Notes: a model not told the origin generated them from the letters alone. DNA of 64,000 nucleotides from an uncultured Clostridia bacterium (GCA_947624715.1 CANQLO010000001.1:66275-130274), one strand, 5' to 3'; shown: positions 19,180 to 29,952, numbered from the stretch's first letter. Numbers and translations: made by a program.

Positions 19180-21237
19180 CTATCTTAAAGTTTGCATATA
19201 TGACCAAACTGTTGTATCTTCTGTTATTTGTGATGCGTTCATTCCTAAATACTGAGCAAATATTTCTCTTGCTACTGGTGCAGTATATCCTCCGTGAGCT
19301 CCATCTTTAACATATACAGCTACTGCTATTTCTGGATCGTCAAATGGTGCAAAACCTATAAACCATGCATTAGTTCCATTATTGGTTGAAGCTGATCCAG
19401 TTTTTCCTCCTACCTCAATATTAAAATCTCTAAAATATGAATATGCTGTTCCACCATCATCACTTGTAACACCCTTCATTCCTTGCCTTATAGCAGCCAA
19501 TATATCTGCACTTAAATCTAAATCATTTCCACTATTTCCGTCTTTTTCTAATAATTGACTTACATATGATTCAATTTCATTTCTAGAAACTTGTGTACCA
19601 TCTGCATTATTTATAGCCTTGATGATTGTGACATTTATATTTTTTCCACCATTTGCAAGCATTGCAGTATATTTTGCCATTTGAAGTGGTGTGAAATCAT
19701 TATATAATTGTCCTATTGCAGTTTGTATCGTTTTTCCTCCAGTCCATTCACTATCAACCTCAGGTCCTGATAAAGTTCCAGATATTTCGTCTGGAAGCTC
19801 TATTCCAGTTTTTTGCCCTAAACCAAAGGCCTTAGCTACTTCCGTAAGCTTGTCTATTCCTGCTCTTCTTCCAGTTTCATAGAAAAAATAGTTACAAGAA
19901 TGTTCTATTGCTTGAACAACATTTTGCCAACCATGTCCACCTCTTGCCCAACATGTTGGTTGATAATCGCTGTAAAATGTATATCTATAAGTATCATTTA
20001 TTTTTGTATTTAAATCAATTGCCCCACTTTCTAATCCTGCTATTGCTGTTACTAACTTAAAAGTTGATCCAGGAGCTGATTTATCAGATATTGCTTTATT
20101 TACTAGAGGGTGCCTTGTATCGTTTCTATAATTATCCCAATTAGCTTGACTTATTCCATCTGTAAATAAAGATGGATTATAATTTGGATAACTTGCCATT
20201 GCAAGTATCTCGCCTGTTTTAACGTTTACAACAACTGCTGAACCTTCATTAGCATTAGCAACTTCACCTAGTTTTCCGCTTCTCATATCCTCCAGATTCT
20301 TAGCTAATGCTGCCTCAGTTGCTCTTTGCAAATCAGCATCTATAGTTAAAACAACATCACTACCAGTTACGGCCTCTTGTGAAATATACTCATCAGTAAC
20401 AACTCCGTCAACAGACATATCTATCTGTCTTATTCCATCTGTTCCTCTTAAATATTTTTCAAATACCTTTTCTATTCCTGTTTTTCCAATAATATCAGTT
20501 TGTTTATAATCTGGGTGTACTTTTAAATCATCTTGAGAAATTGGTCCAACGTATCCTAATATATGTGAAGCAAGTTCTCCATAAGGATAAGAAACAGTTG
20601 GCTCAATATATGTGCTTATTCCTGGAAAACTTGAACCCATTTCATTAAATTTTGCATAACTTGCATTACTGATATTACTTGCAAGTTTTACTGATTTTGT
20701 ATTGCTGTATCCATCTTTTTCTATTAAATATCTAAGAGTAATTATTTTTCTTGCATCTTGTACATTTTCAGTATTTACTTTATACTTTTCCTTATAATAA
20801 TTAAAAGCAGTTTCAGCATCAAATGTACTGTCTACATTATTATTCTTTTTCCATGAATCTACATCTATATCCTTAAATTCATAAGGTTCTACTTTAATAG
20901 GAAAATTGTCTATATATTTATCACCATTTTCTTCAAGAGTTTTTGCTAATAATAAAAGTGAATTATTTAAAGTTTCATTATCAATTTTTGTCTTATAGAT
21001 TTCCACATTATATAACATAGTTGTGGATACTAATTTATTTCCTGTTGAGTCTAGTATATTACCTCTAGCAGCTGTAATAGTTTTTTCTCTTGAAAGTCTG
21101 GTGTTTGAAGTTTCTCTATACTCCTCACCATGAACGATTTGCAAGTTAAATAAAGTAACTAGTAGTATTATACCAATGATATATACTATGGCTATTAAAA
21201 TATTAAATCTTATTTTAGTGCCTTTTTTTTCTTTCAT
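19180..21237 (-). CDS. mrdA: Penicillin-binding protein 2, cell-elongation transpeptidase
   Basis: A class B PBP that cross-links peptidoglycan during elongation, working with MreBCD. One N-terminal membrane helix (about 10-28), a dimerisation domain, then the transpeptidase domain. The active-site triads are visible: STFK (Ser about 391), SCN (in HSCNYFF) and KTG (GGKTGSAS). I chose the ATG at 21237 because AAGGAGGA lies just before it, inside a longer open frame. It is the last gene of the radC-mreBCD cluster, as in many Clostridia. Length (685 residues) is normal. Confidence 0.93.
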   Translation of the reverse strand: MKEKKGTKIRFNILIAIVYIIGIILLVTLFNLQIVHGEEYRETSNTRLSREKTITAARGNILDSTGNKLVSTTMLYNVEIYKTKIDNETLNNSLLLLAKTLEENGDKYIDNFPIKVEPYEFKDIDVDSWKKNNNVDSTFDAETAFNYYKEKYKVNTENVQDARKIITLRYLIEKDGYSNTKSVKLASNISNASYAKFNEMGSSFPGISTYIEPTVSYPYGELASHILGYVGPISQDDLKVHPDYKQTDIIGKTGIEKVFEKYLRGTDGIRQIDMSVDGVVTDEYISQEAVTGSDVVLTIDADLQRATEAALAKNLEDMRSGKLGEVANANEGSAVVVNVKTGEILAMASYPNYNPSLFTDGISQANWDNYRNDTRHPLVNKAISDKSAPGSTFKLVTAIAGLESGAIDLNTKINDTYRYTFYSDYQPTCWARGGHGWQNVVQAIEHSCNYFFYETGRRAGIDKLTEVAKAFGLGQKTGIELPDEISGTLSGPEVDSEWTGGKTIQTAIGQLYNDFTPLQMAKYTAMLANGGKNINVTIIKAINNADGTQVSRNEIESYVSQLLEKDGNSGNDLDLSADILAAIRQGMKGVTSDDGGTAYSYFRDFNIEVGGKTGSASTNNGTNAWFIGFAPFDDPEIAVAVYVKDGAHGGYTAPVAREIFAQYLGMNASQITEDTTVWSYMQTLR

Positions 21238-21279
21238 TATTCCTCCTTGCAAATATTGTAGATATCTAATAAAGTAAAA

Positions 21280-21813
21280 TTAAAAATATCTAGTAAGTAG
21301 TTTCTTATTTTTTAATAGATTTTCAATATAATATCCTAATCTTTTCATACCTGGATATAATATAATTACAAGTAATATATTATATAGCGTTTCAACTAAA
21401 AGAGTAATTGCAAATGGTATTAATTCAACTGCAATACCAAATTTCAAGATATTTGCAACATACATACCAATCTCAAATATCATAGTTGCTCCCATAGTCA
21501 TTAAAATAATTGTAACTCTACTATCCTTAGAAAAATTTTTGTCAAAATATTCTCCAAGTAAACCTATCAATCCTAAGAAAATACCTGTAAACCCAATACT
21601 TCTACCAACTAATATATCTATAAGAAATCCTATTATTATTCCAAATATACCACCTATTTTCTTACCTGCAAAAAGTCCAAGAAATAATATAAATATAACA
21701 AACGTATTTGGCATTACTCCTCTAATTGTAAACCACGAGAAAAAATTTATTTGTAAAAAATATATTATTAAAAATAATAATAAAATTATTAATATACCTT
21801 TGAGTTTTTTCAA
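21280..21813 (-). CDS. mreD: Rod shape-determining protein MreD
   Basis: 177 residues with about five hydrophobic helices, the standard size and topology for MreD, the membrane partner of MreC in the elongasome. The start is a TTG preceded by AAAGGAG with 6-base spacing. It lies between mreC and the PBP2 gene. Confidence 0.85.
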   Translation of the reverse strand: MKKLKGILIILLLFLIIYFLQINFFSWFTIRGVMPNTFVIFILFLGLFAGKKIGGIFGIIIGFLIDILVGRSIGFTGIFLGLIGLLGEYFDKNFSKDSRVTIILMTMGATMIFEIGMYVANILKFGIAVELIPFAITLLVETLYNILLVIILYPGMKRLGYYIENLLKNKKLLTRYF

Positions 21814-21852
21814 TTTCTTCTCCTTTTACTAAATTTTAGTTTTTAATTGTGG

Positions 21853-22668
21853 TTATTGATTTGTTATTACTAATACTGTCTCTAACTTTGAAAAATCAGT
21901 AGATGAACTTACATTTGCATATCTATCTAACTCATTTTTTGTATTTACTACATCTGATATTGTTCCTATTAATATTCCTTTTGGGTATATTCCACCAAAT
22001 CCTGATGTTACTATCTCATCACCTTGCAAAATACTTGTTTCTACTGGAATAGATGTTGCTCTTAGTTTCTTATTATCTGACATTGTTCCTTTAAGTAATA
22101 TACTTTCTGATGATGTTGATAATGTTGCACTTACAGTACTTGCAGTATCAATAATTGTTTGTACTTTTGCTGTTTTATCTGTAACTGATAGAATTTTACC
22201 AACTAAACCTTGTTCTGATATAACAGGCATATTTTCTTGTATTCCGTCATTTGATCCTACATTTATAACAATTATTTTCTCGTAATTGCTATAACTTCTT
22301 TCTATTACATTTGCTGGAACTGCATTATAATCTGCATATTTATTTTTTAGATTTACATATTCTTTTAAAGTGTTATTTTCTGATTTTAATATCTCAAGTT
22401 CTCTTAATTGCTCTTTTAGTTTAGAATTTTCTTCTCTTAAACTAGATGTTTCATTTTTTAAAGTTTCTATATCACTTAGTTGCTGTTCATTTCCTGTTAT
22501 TTTATTTTTTATATAGACATATCCATTTTGAAAAGGCATAAAAAAACTATTAACAACTGTTTGGAATGATTTCATTTGACTTGTCCCAATATTAGATATT
22601 ATAACAATAAGCACTAATACAACTATTGTGATAACAATTCCAATTATACTTGTTTTATTATTTTTCAT
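21853..22668 (-). CDS. mreC: Rod shape-determining protein MreC
   Basis: 271 residues: an N-terminal membrane helix (about 8-27), a coiled coil (about 63-105, leucine/glutamate-rich with EELREL-like heptads), then the beta-barrel domain typical of MreC (VINVGSNDGIQENMPVISEQGLVG). It connects cytoplasmic MreB to periplasmic-side PBPs. Start ATG behind TAGGAGGG. Confidence 0.92.
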   Translation of the reverse strand: MKNNKTSIIGIVITIVVLVLIVIISNIGTSQMKSFQTVVNSFFMPFQNGYVYIKNKITGNEQQLSDIETLKNETSSLREENSKLKEQLRELEILKSENNTLKEYVNLKNKYADYNAVPANVIERSYSNYEKIIVINVGSNDGIQENMPVISEQGLVGKILSVTDKTAKVQTIIDTASTVSATLSTSSESILLKGTMSDNKKLRATSIPVETSILQGDEIVTSGFGGIYPKGILIGTISDVVNTKNELDRYANVSSSTDFSKLETVLVITNQ

Positions 22669-22739
22669 TATGCCCTCCTACCTTAATAATTTTTAGAAGC
22701 TTAATCTTTTATTATGCCTTTTAAAATTTACAATTTTTA

Positions 22740-23765
22740 TTAATGTTTTCTATTTAATATAATTTTCTTTAATTTATCAAAATTTTCAAGTGTTTTTCCT
22801 GTGCCAATTACAACACATTCAAGTGGTGAATCAGCAATAAATGTTTTTACACCAGTCTTTTGTGTAATCAGTCCATCAATATTTCTAATTAATGCTCCAC
22901 CACCCGATATATAAATTCCATTTTGTAATATATCTGATGCAAGTTCTGGTGGTGTATTTGATAAAGTATTTATTATAGCTTCTACTATTTCGCTTATTGG
23001 CTTTTCCATTGCTTCTTCAATTTGTTTTGAAGATATTTGAATAGTTTTTGGAAGTCCAATATCAATATCTCTTCCTCTAATTTCTTTTGTAATTTCTGTT
23101 ACAAGAGGCATTGCACAACCTAACTCTATCTTTAAATTCTCAGCTTGTGCTTGACCAATTGCAATATTTTCTTTTCTTTTTAAATATGATATTATGGCTT
23201 CATCTATAGCATCTCCTGCTACTTTTATTGATGTTGATGTAACTATTCCACCTAAAGAAATTACAGCAACTTCAGTAGTTCCTCCACCTATATCTACAAT
23301 CATTTTTCCACTTGGTTCTAATACATTAAGCCCAGCTCCAATTGCAGATGCCATTGGTTCATCTATTAAATGTACTTCCTTAGCTCCTGCTTGCAAAAAA
23401 GCTTCTTGTACCGCTCTTTCTTCTACTTCTGTTATTCCTGATGGTACACCTACTACAACCTTTGGTTTACCAGCATTATATTTTTTGCAAACTTTTCTAA
23501 GCATATTTTTAAGCATAAGTCCTGTTGCTGTAAAATCCGCTATAACTCCTTCCTTCATTGGTCTTACGGCTCTAATATTCTCTGGAGTTCTGCCTAACAT
23601 CTCTTTTGCTTCTGCTCCTGTAGAAACAATATCTGATGTAGCATGATCTATTGCAACTACTGATGGTTCTCTTAAAACTATACCTTTTCCCTTTACAGTA
23701 ATCAAAATATTAGCAGTTCCTAAATCTATACCAATATCTTTTGAACTAAAGTCTAATAATTTCAT
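22740..23765 (-). CDS. mreB: Actin-like cell shape protein MreB
   Basis: 341 residues from the ATG at 23765 (GAGAGGAT before it). The nucleotide-binding motifs of the actin fold are clear: DIGIDLGTAN at the N-terminus, then VVGVPSGITEVE, IDEPMASAIG and VDIGGGTTEVAVIS. It overlaps the 3' end of radC by 20 bases, a common arrangement in Clostridia. It forms membrane filaments that direct PBP2. Confidence 0.95.
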   Translation of the reverse strand: MKLLDFSSKDIGIDLGTANILITVKGKGIVLREPSVVAIDHATSDIVSTGAEAKEMLGRTPENIRAVRPMKEGVIADFTATGLMLKNMLRKVCKKYNAGKPKVVVGVPSGITEVEERAVQEAFLQAGAKEVHLIDEPMASAIGAGLNVLEPSGKMIVDIGGGTTEVAVISLGGIVTSTSIKVAGDAIDEAIISYLKRKENIAIGQAQAENLKIELGCAMPLVTEITKEIRGRDIDIGLPKTIQISSKQIEEAMEKPISEIVEAIINTLSNTPPELASDILQNGIYISGGGALIRNIDGLITQKTGVKTFIADSPLECVVIGTGKTLENFDKLKKIILNRKH

Positions 23766-24444
23766 TCTTAAAATCCTCTCTTGAAAATATACTTTCGTAT
23801 TTATCATATCCAATTACAACATGGTCTAATAGCTTTATCTCAAGCATACTTGCAGCTTTTAATAACTTTTTTGTAAATTCTAAATCTTGTTTGCTTGGAG
23901 TTGGGTCACCACTTGGATGATTATGTACAACTATCATTCTATTTGCTTGTAATCTAATTACCTCCAATAAAATTTGCTTTATTCCCACTCTTACTTGATC
24001 AATTTCTCCATTTGTAATATCAATGATTTTTATTATGCTATTTTTGCTATTTAAAACTACTAATTTTAGAACTTCTTGTTTTTCAAATTTAAATTCTTCT
24101 ATAAAAATCCTTGCAACATCTTTTGGATATTTTATCTGCATACCAATTCCATTTTCTTGGTTCATTCTTTTTGCAAGTTCACATATTGCTTTGAGCTGAA
24201 TTGCTTTTACTTTTCCTATTCCTTTTATGTTCTTCAATTCTGCTAAAGATAAAATTTGCAATCCTTTTAAAGAATCAGACATCAAAAGAATTCTATTTGC
24301 TATATCAATAGAATTTTCCTCTTTTGTTCCATTTTTTATAATTATTGCCAGTAGTTCTGCATCTGATAACATTCTTTCTCCATATTTTTCAAGTTTTTCA
24401 TATGGTCTTTCCAAAACTGGCAATTCTTTCATTTTTAGTGGCAT
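23746..24444 (-). CDS. radC: RadC family JAB/MPN-domain protein
   Basis: 232 residues with an N-terminal helix-hairpin-helix (IKGIGKVKAIQLKAICEL) and a C-terminal JAB metalloprotease-like domain with the signature HNHPSGDPTPSKQD. The family is almost universal next to mreB in Firmicutes. The old DNA-repair assignment is not well supported, so its true role is open. Start ATG at 24444, with AAAGGAAA before it. Confidence 0.9.
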   Translation of the reverse strand: MPLKMKELPVLERPYEKLEKYGERMLSDAELLAIIIKNGTKEENSIDIANRILLMSDSLKGLQILSLAELKNIKGIGKVKAIQLKAICELAKRMNQENGIGMQIKYPKDVARIFIEEFKFEKQEVLKLVVLNSKNSIIKIIDITNGEIDQVRVGIKQILLEVIRLQANRMIVVHNHPSGDPTPSKQDLEFTKKLLKAASMLEIKLLDHVVIGYDKYESIFSREDFKNEIIRL

Positions 24445-24471
24445 TAATTTTCCTTTCTGCCCCCAAAATAA

Positions 24472-24729
24472 CTAAAATTTTCTGTAAATAAATACTGCAA
24501 TTATTATACCTACAATACTTGATACATTAATTTTAAACATTAGTCCTAATGTTAATTGTACTACTCCTAAATCTAAAGTAATTGGAGTTGAAAGTCCAAA
24601 TTCTTGTCCATATGCTAACCAGCTAAGCCATGATACATCTTTAGTTAGCTCGCCTATTAATCCTCCTATTACTAAACCACATAATACAAATATTATTAGT
24701 ACTAAAGTACCTTTTTCTCTTGTAAACAT
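24472..24729 (-). CDS. DUF4321 family membrane protein
   Basis: 85 residues from the ATG at 24729; ATGGAGG upstream is the ribosome site, not the start. Two hydrophobic segments, with a GGLIGELT motif between. This family typically sits just upstream of radC-mreB in Clostridia. Function unknown. Confidence 0.8.
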   Translation of the reverse strand: MFTREKGTLVLIIFVLCGLVIGGLIGELTKDVSWLSWLAYGQEFGLSTPITLDLGVVQLTLGLMFKINVSSIVGIIIAVFIYRKF

Positions 24730-24746
24730 TTTTACCTCCATCTTTT

Positions 24747-24780
24747 CTTACGGAAACGTGCTTTTTTATATTAAGTATTA
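24747..24780 (-). promoter_or_regulatory. Third, partial copy of the TTCCGTAA leader motif
   Basis: Directly upstream of the DUF4321 gene, in transcription direction, TTAATATAAAAAAGCACG is followed by TTTCCGTAAG. It resembles the 3' half of the elements before both stalk genes, but the distal ATTTACGC arm is not present. A TATAAT-like box lies just upstream. Confidence 0.4.
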
Positions 24781-24874
24781 TATATGTAATTGGATTTTTT
24801 TTCAATATATTTTGTTAAAAAGTATTTCTTTTTTATCTTTTCTGTGTTATATTGTATCATGCAAGGAGGACTTA

Positions 24875-25492
24875 ATGAAATTTCAAAAGCTCAGTGAAAA
24901 CAAATTAAAGATTTTTTTATCAAATGATGAATTACCAAATAGTGATAACTTTGATGATTTTATATCTGATTCAAGTGAGGCAAAACATTCTTTTATTGAA
25001 ATACTAGAAAAAGCATATGATGAAGTTGGCTTTGATAGTAGAGATTATAAAATAAAAATAGATGCTGCTGCCATGAAAAATGGAAGCTTTGTATTTACAG
25101 TTACAAAACTTGTTAAATTAAAAAATGCAAAAAAATCAGCTATTCCTAAAAAAATATCTAAGGCTGATGACTCTGATTTAGTAATATATAAATTTGATTC
25201 TTTTGATGATTTTTGTAATTTTTGTAATAATCTAAAAAGAAAAAATTTATCCAATATAAAGCTTTTTGCTAAAAAAATTGAACTATACTTTTATATTAAT
25301 AATTATTACTTATTAATAAGCAATGTTAACAAACTATATGAAGAAACTGGATTATTTTATAGTTCAATTACAGAATTTTGTAAATATTATTCAAGTAAAG
25401 AGTTGTTTGTATCTGTTTTGAAAGAAAAAGGTAAACTTATAATTAAAAACAATGCTATTGATATTTGCCAGAAAAATTTTAGTAATAATTAA
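24875..25492 (+). CDS. MecA-like adaptor protein
   Basis: 205 residues from the ATG at 24875, chosen because AAGGAGGA precedes it. The N-terminus (MKFQKLSENKLKIFLS) and the later AAAMKNGSFVFTVTKL follow the MecA/NegA pattern. The central part is a charged linker and the C-terminus would be the ClpC-binding domain. MecA proteins hand substrates to the ClpCP protease. It is transcribed divergently from the DUF4321 gene. Confidence 0.75.
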   Translation: MKFQKLSENKLKIFLSNDELPNSDNFDDFISDSSEAKHSFIEILEKAYDEVGFDSRDYKIKIDAAAMKNGSFVFTVTKLVKLKNAKKSAIPKKISKADDSDLVIYKFDSFDDFCNFCNNLKRKNLSNIKLFAKKIELYFYINNYYLLISNVNKLYEETGLFYSSITEFCKYYSSKELFVSVLKEKGKLIIKNNAIDICQKNFSNN

Positions 25493-25499
25493 GACAAAA

Positions 25500-25537
25500 A
25501 AAAGGTTGTCAAAATCAATGATTTCGGCGACCTTTTT
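25500..25537. terminator. Bidirectional terminator between mecA-like gene and pcrA
   Basis: GGTTGTC and GGCGACC pair (two G-U) around an AAAATCAATGATTTC loop, flanked by an A-run and a T-run, between convergent genes. Confidence 0.8.
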
Positions 25538-25544
25538 TATTATA

Positions 25545-27858
25545 TTAAGATAATATTTCTAATCCTGCAAATTTAGCCATTAATCTCTTATGCCCTGCTT
25601 TATCAAAGTCAATATCAACTTTAATATCATCATCTTCCGCTTCTAGTTTAGATATTACACCTTCCCCAAACTTCTTATGGTACACTCTTTGTCCTACTTT
25701 ATATTGGCTAATATCTGTACTGCTTGATTTTTTAGCTTGAATTGATGCTAAAAAGCTTTCTGCTGTTCTACCAAAACTATTAGAAATTTTCTCTTTTTGA
25801 AAGCCTGAGTAATCTTCATTACTCATTTTAAATGTTGTTACTTTACTTTCATAAGAATTATTTTTGCTGTACTTTCCCCCATAGTTCCATCCAAAATTGC
25901 TATCCTCAAATTCTTCATCTTCATCTTTTTCTTTCATTGCATCTTCATATCCATCAAGTATATCTTTTGGTATCTCCTTAACAAATCTTGATGGTGGATT
26001 ATAACTTGTAGAACCAAATATAGTTCTTCTCCTAGCAAATGTTAAAAATAGATTTTGTTTTGCTCTTGTAATTCCTACATAAAAAAGTCTTCTTTCCTCT
26101 TCTATATCTTCTGGATTGTCCATTGACTGATGTCCTGGAAAAATTCCTTCCTCTAATCCAACTAAGAAAACAACTTTGTACTCTAACCCTTTTGCACTAT
26201 GTAAAGTCATAAGTGTAACTACATTATCTGTATCTTCTAAGCTATCAGTATCACTTGAAAGAGATATCCCATTTAGGAATTCTGTTAAAGATTTATCAAC
26301 TGCTTCTTTTTCAAATTCGTTAGCAACTGTCAAAAATTCTTCCAAGTTTTGAATTCTAGATTCTGCTTCTAAAGTATTTTCATTCTTTAAACTTTGTGTA
26401 TACCCTGTTTTATTCAATGTCTGAGTAATAAGTTCTGATATTGGTACATCTAAGTTTCTTAGTTCTTCAATTGTACTTATGAATTCTCTGGTATTGTTAT
26501 AAATTCTTGGAATATACTTATCTGCATTTTTTATAACTTCATACATAGAAATTCCATTTTGTGCAGCTATTTCTCTAACATTATCTATACTTGTTTTACC
26601 AATACCTCTTTTAGGTTCGTTTATTATTCTTTCTAAAGAAAGATTATCTGATTCATTAGCAATTAATCTCAAATATGCTATTGTATCCTTTATTTCTTTT
26701 CTTTCATAGAACTTTAGTCCACCAACAATTTTATATGGAACACCTTCTATCCTTAGCTTATCTTCTATTGCTCTTGATTGTGAATTCATTCTATATAATA
26801 TAGCAAAATCAGAATAATTAAAATATTCTTCTCTTTTTAGTCTGTTTATACTTTCAATTATAAAATTAGACTCAGCATATTCGTCTTCTCCACAATAAAC
26901 AACAGGAAGTGCTCCTTCTTCATTTTCTGTCCAAAGCTTTTTATCATATTTATTTTCATTATGCTTTATAACTGCATTAGCTGCTTTTAAAATATTTCCT
27001 GTACAACGATAATTTTGTTCTAACTTAATAATTTGGGTTCCTGGAAAATCTTTCTCAAAATTTAAAATATTTTTTATATCTGAACCTCTGAAACCGATAA
27101 ATTGATTGATCATTATCTCCCACAACAGTAATATTTCCATATTTTGAAGCAAGTAATGTAACTAAGGTAAATTGTGCTTTGTTTGTATCTTGATATTCGT
27201 CAACTAATATATATTTAAATTTTTCAGAATAATATTGTAATATATCTGGATTTTCCATAAGAATTTTTATAGTAAAATTAATAATATCATCAAAATCTAT
27301 AGCATTATTTTCTTTTAATTTCTTTTGATATAATGTGTAAACTTTGCCTATTATTTCTTTTCTATAGTCTCCTGAATATTTAAAAAGATACTGTTCTGGT
27401 TCAAGCATTTCATTTTTAGCATTGCTTATTTCATTCATAACAGACTTTTCCGTAAACAATTTATTATCAATATTTAGTTCTTTCAAACAATTTTTTACTA
27501 CTGTTTTTTGATCTGATGTATCAAATATTGCAAATGACGTATCAAATCCGAGTCTATCTATAAATTTTCTAAGTATTCTAACACAAATTGAATGGAAAGT
27601 GCCAAGCCATAAATCATTTATATTTTCTCCTATTAATTTTGCTGCTCTTTCCTTCATCTCATTTGCTGCTTTATTTGTAAAAGTAATCGCAAGGACATTC
27701 CATGGTTTTACATCTTTTTCTTGCAAAAGATATGCAATTTTATATGTTAATACTTTAGTTTTTCCGCTTCCTGCTCCAGCTATAACTAGACATGGTCCTT
27801 CTGCGCTTTTTACTGCTTCTCTTTGTTTTGGGTTTAATTCTTCTAATAAATCTTGCAT
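25545..27858 (-). CDS. pcrA: ATP-dependent DNA helicase PcrA/UvrD, joined by a +1 frameshift at CGG
   Basis: Two open frames make one helicase of about 770 residues if the C at 27096 is skipped. Motif I is GAGSGKT, motif II DEYQDTN, motif III region NDQSIY then G-FRGSDIKNIL across the join, motif IV region LEQNYR, motif V TLHSAKGLE and motif VI VGITRAK. The join falls exactly in the conserved sequence D-Q-S-I-Y-G-F-R-G. The C-terminal tail has the KVGQRVYHKKFGEG domain. I chose the ATG at 27858 (AAGAAAGAGAG before it). PcrA is essential in the Firmicutes studied, so a dead gene is unlikely. It acts in repair and in removing blocks to replication. Confidence 0.9.
27094..27096 (-). other. In-frame CGG, +1 frameshift site (pcrA)
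   Basis: ATT TAT CGG TTT in frame 0; skipping the C gives TAT GGT TTC AGA GGT, restoring the helicase motif YGFRG. Confidence 0.92.
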
Positions 27859-27987
27859 ATATATTCTCTCTTTCTTGTACATTTTGTTTATTTAATATGT
27901 AAAGTATATAAACTTTTGTTCGTAATAATTTTACACTATTAATTATAAAAAAACAAGTAATTTTTTAATAATATTTAAACTTTATTC

Positions 27988-28383
27988 TTACCCATTTACA
28001 ATCATTGCAAATAATCCTACCATAAATCCTATCATGTTTCCAACTGCAGTTAATCGTCCTTGATATAATCTATTTGATTCTGGTACTAATTCTCCTGATA
28101 CTATATAAAGCATTGCTCCTGCTGCAAATGATAGACATATTGCAATTACTGATATCGAAATATTTCCAACTATTGCTCCTACTAAAGCTCCTACACCAGT
28201 TGCTATTCCTGATAAAATTACATAAAACATGACTTTTAATGGCTTCATTCCTCCATTTTTCATTGGTACAGACATTGCCAAACCTTCTGGCACATCGTGA
28301 AGTGCAATAGCTATTGCTAAAGAAAAACCTAGAGTAGTTGATGCTTCAAATCCTGAGCCAATGGCTAAACCTTCTGGTTGCGT
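27988..28383 (-). pseudogene. 3' fragment of a ZIP family metal transporter
   Basis: The frame is open from 28383 to 27988 (about 131 residues): a PEGLAIG motif at the break, then LHDVPEGLAMS, and GAMLYIVSGELVPES near the end. These are the metal-site helices and C-terminal part of ZupT/GufA-type ZIP proteins. Everything before the first PEGLA is missing, and an in-frame TGA lies at 28384-28386 inside the element end. The gene was cut by insertion of the ICE; its 5' part should be at the other ICE end. Confidence 0.82.
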
Positions 28384-28397
28384 TCAAATTAGAACGC
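28380..28397. other. ICE end / attachment-site region
   Basis: An inverted repeat GCGTTCAAATTAGAACGC lies exactly where ZIP homology stops, 7 bases from the stop of the serine recombinase gene. Large serine recombinases usually lie next to their att site. The exact crossover bases cannot be fixed without the other end. Confidence 0.6.
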
Positions 28398-28403
28398 ATA
28401 TAA

Positions 28404-29952
28404 TTAAATTTTATTCAACTCTCTAAAGTTGAATATTATATCTATTTGTTTATCTTGATGAATATTTATTTTATTGATAATTACTCTCATTAGTTCTGGA
28501 GTCGGTTTTTTTAAACTTAAAAATTCTTTAATAACTTTTGTAATGTTTTCACTATTATCTTCTTCTAATTCTTTCTGGTGTTCTTTCATTTTTACATTTT
28601 CTTGTTTCTTCGTTTGTATTTCTTCTTTATATTTTCCTAGAACTCTCTGATACATTTCTTCGCTAATTTTATTGTCTAATTTATCCATATACATTATATC
28701 CATTTTATTATTTATTAGTTCTATTTCTTTTTCATTTTTTTCTATTAGTTTTTTATAATCATAAGATGTTCTATTATTTTTAACATTTAATTCAACTTTT
28801 TTACTGTCTATATCTAAAAATAATTTTCTTAAATATTCTAAAACTTTATTTTCTACTTCATCATATCTAAAGCCATGACAAGTGCAAAGATGTAATTTAG
28901 AGTTTCTTCTGTAATTATTACATATAATGCTAAGAGTATTTCTTCTAGTATCTGGTTTTATTCCAATCGTGTGTCCACATTCATAACAAAACATTAAGCC
29001 ATCTAATAAGGTAAAATGTTTTTTTTCATTTCTATTATACTTCTGGACAATTTCCATTTTTTGTACTGCATCAAATGTTTTTTTATCTATAATTGGTTTA
29101 TGTGTATTTTCTACAATAAACCATTGTTCTTTTGGATTATCTCTCATTTTTCTATTTTTATAACTTATTCTACTTCTCTTATTTTGAATTGTTACACCTG
29201 TATATATTTCTCTCCTCAATAATTTTTTTATAGTGCCATTATCCCAAAATGTTGCACGATTATATCTTATTTGATTTGCCGTTGGAATATTATTATCTTC
29301 AAGAAATCTCCTTATAGTTCCAACTGAATTACCTGCCACTGCCATATTAAAAATAGTCCTTACGATTTTTGCCTCATTTTCGTCAATTATTAAATGGTTT
29401 TTATCTTCTGGATCCTGTATATATCCTAATGGTGTTTTTCCACCTACCCATTTTCCTTGACTTTGCATAGTATGTAAAGCACTTCTTATTTTTTTAGATA
29501 AATCTTTAGAATACATATCATTTAAAATAGACTTAAAAGGAGCAATATCATTATTTCCGTTATTATCATAAAAAGTATCTATTCCATCATTTACTGAAAC
29601 ATATCTAATATTTTTTTCTGGAAAGAACTTCTCAATATATTCTCCTGTTCCTATATAATCACGACCTAAACGAGATAAATCTTTTGTTACTACCATATTT
29701 ATTTTATCTTGTTCAATATCACTAATCATCCTTTGAAAATCTGGTCTATTAAAGTTTGTTCCAGTATATCCGTTGGTCTATATAAATATCTACAAGTTCA
29801 TATTCCTCTCCTAAACTTCTTACATATTCTTCTAATAATATTCTTTGATTTTTTACACTTTCGCTATCATCATACCCCCTATCCATGTCTTCTTTAGATA
29901 ATCTTATATAAATTGCTACCTTAAAAATTATTTTCTTTATTTTTTCAAGCAT
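28404..29952 (-). CDS. Large serine recombinase (ICE integrase), joined by a +1 frameshift at CGG
   Basis: About 515 residues if the C at 29772 is skipped. The resolvase domain carries the catalytic YIRLSKED, then VDIYIDQ-G-YTGTNFNRPDF across the join, then TKDLSRLGRDY. Next come the recombinase domain (GKTPLGYI, IRTIFNMAVAG), a zinc-ribbon (CYEC and a later Cys pair) and a coiled coil. I chose the ATG at 29952 behind AAAGGAGG. It integrates and excises the element; its position next to the truncated ZIP gene supports this. Without the shift, only about 65 residues would be made. Confidence 0.9.
29770..29772 (-). other. In-frame CGG, +1 frameshift site (serine recombinase)
   Basis: GAC CAA CGG ATA in frame 0; skipping the C gives CAA GGA TAT ACT GGA, restoring the recombinase motif G-Y-T-G-T-N-F. 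Confidence 0.92.
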
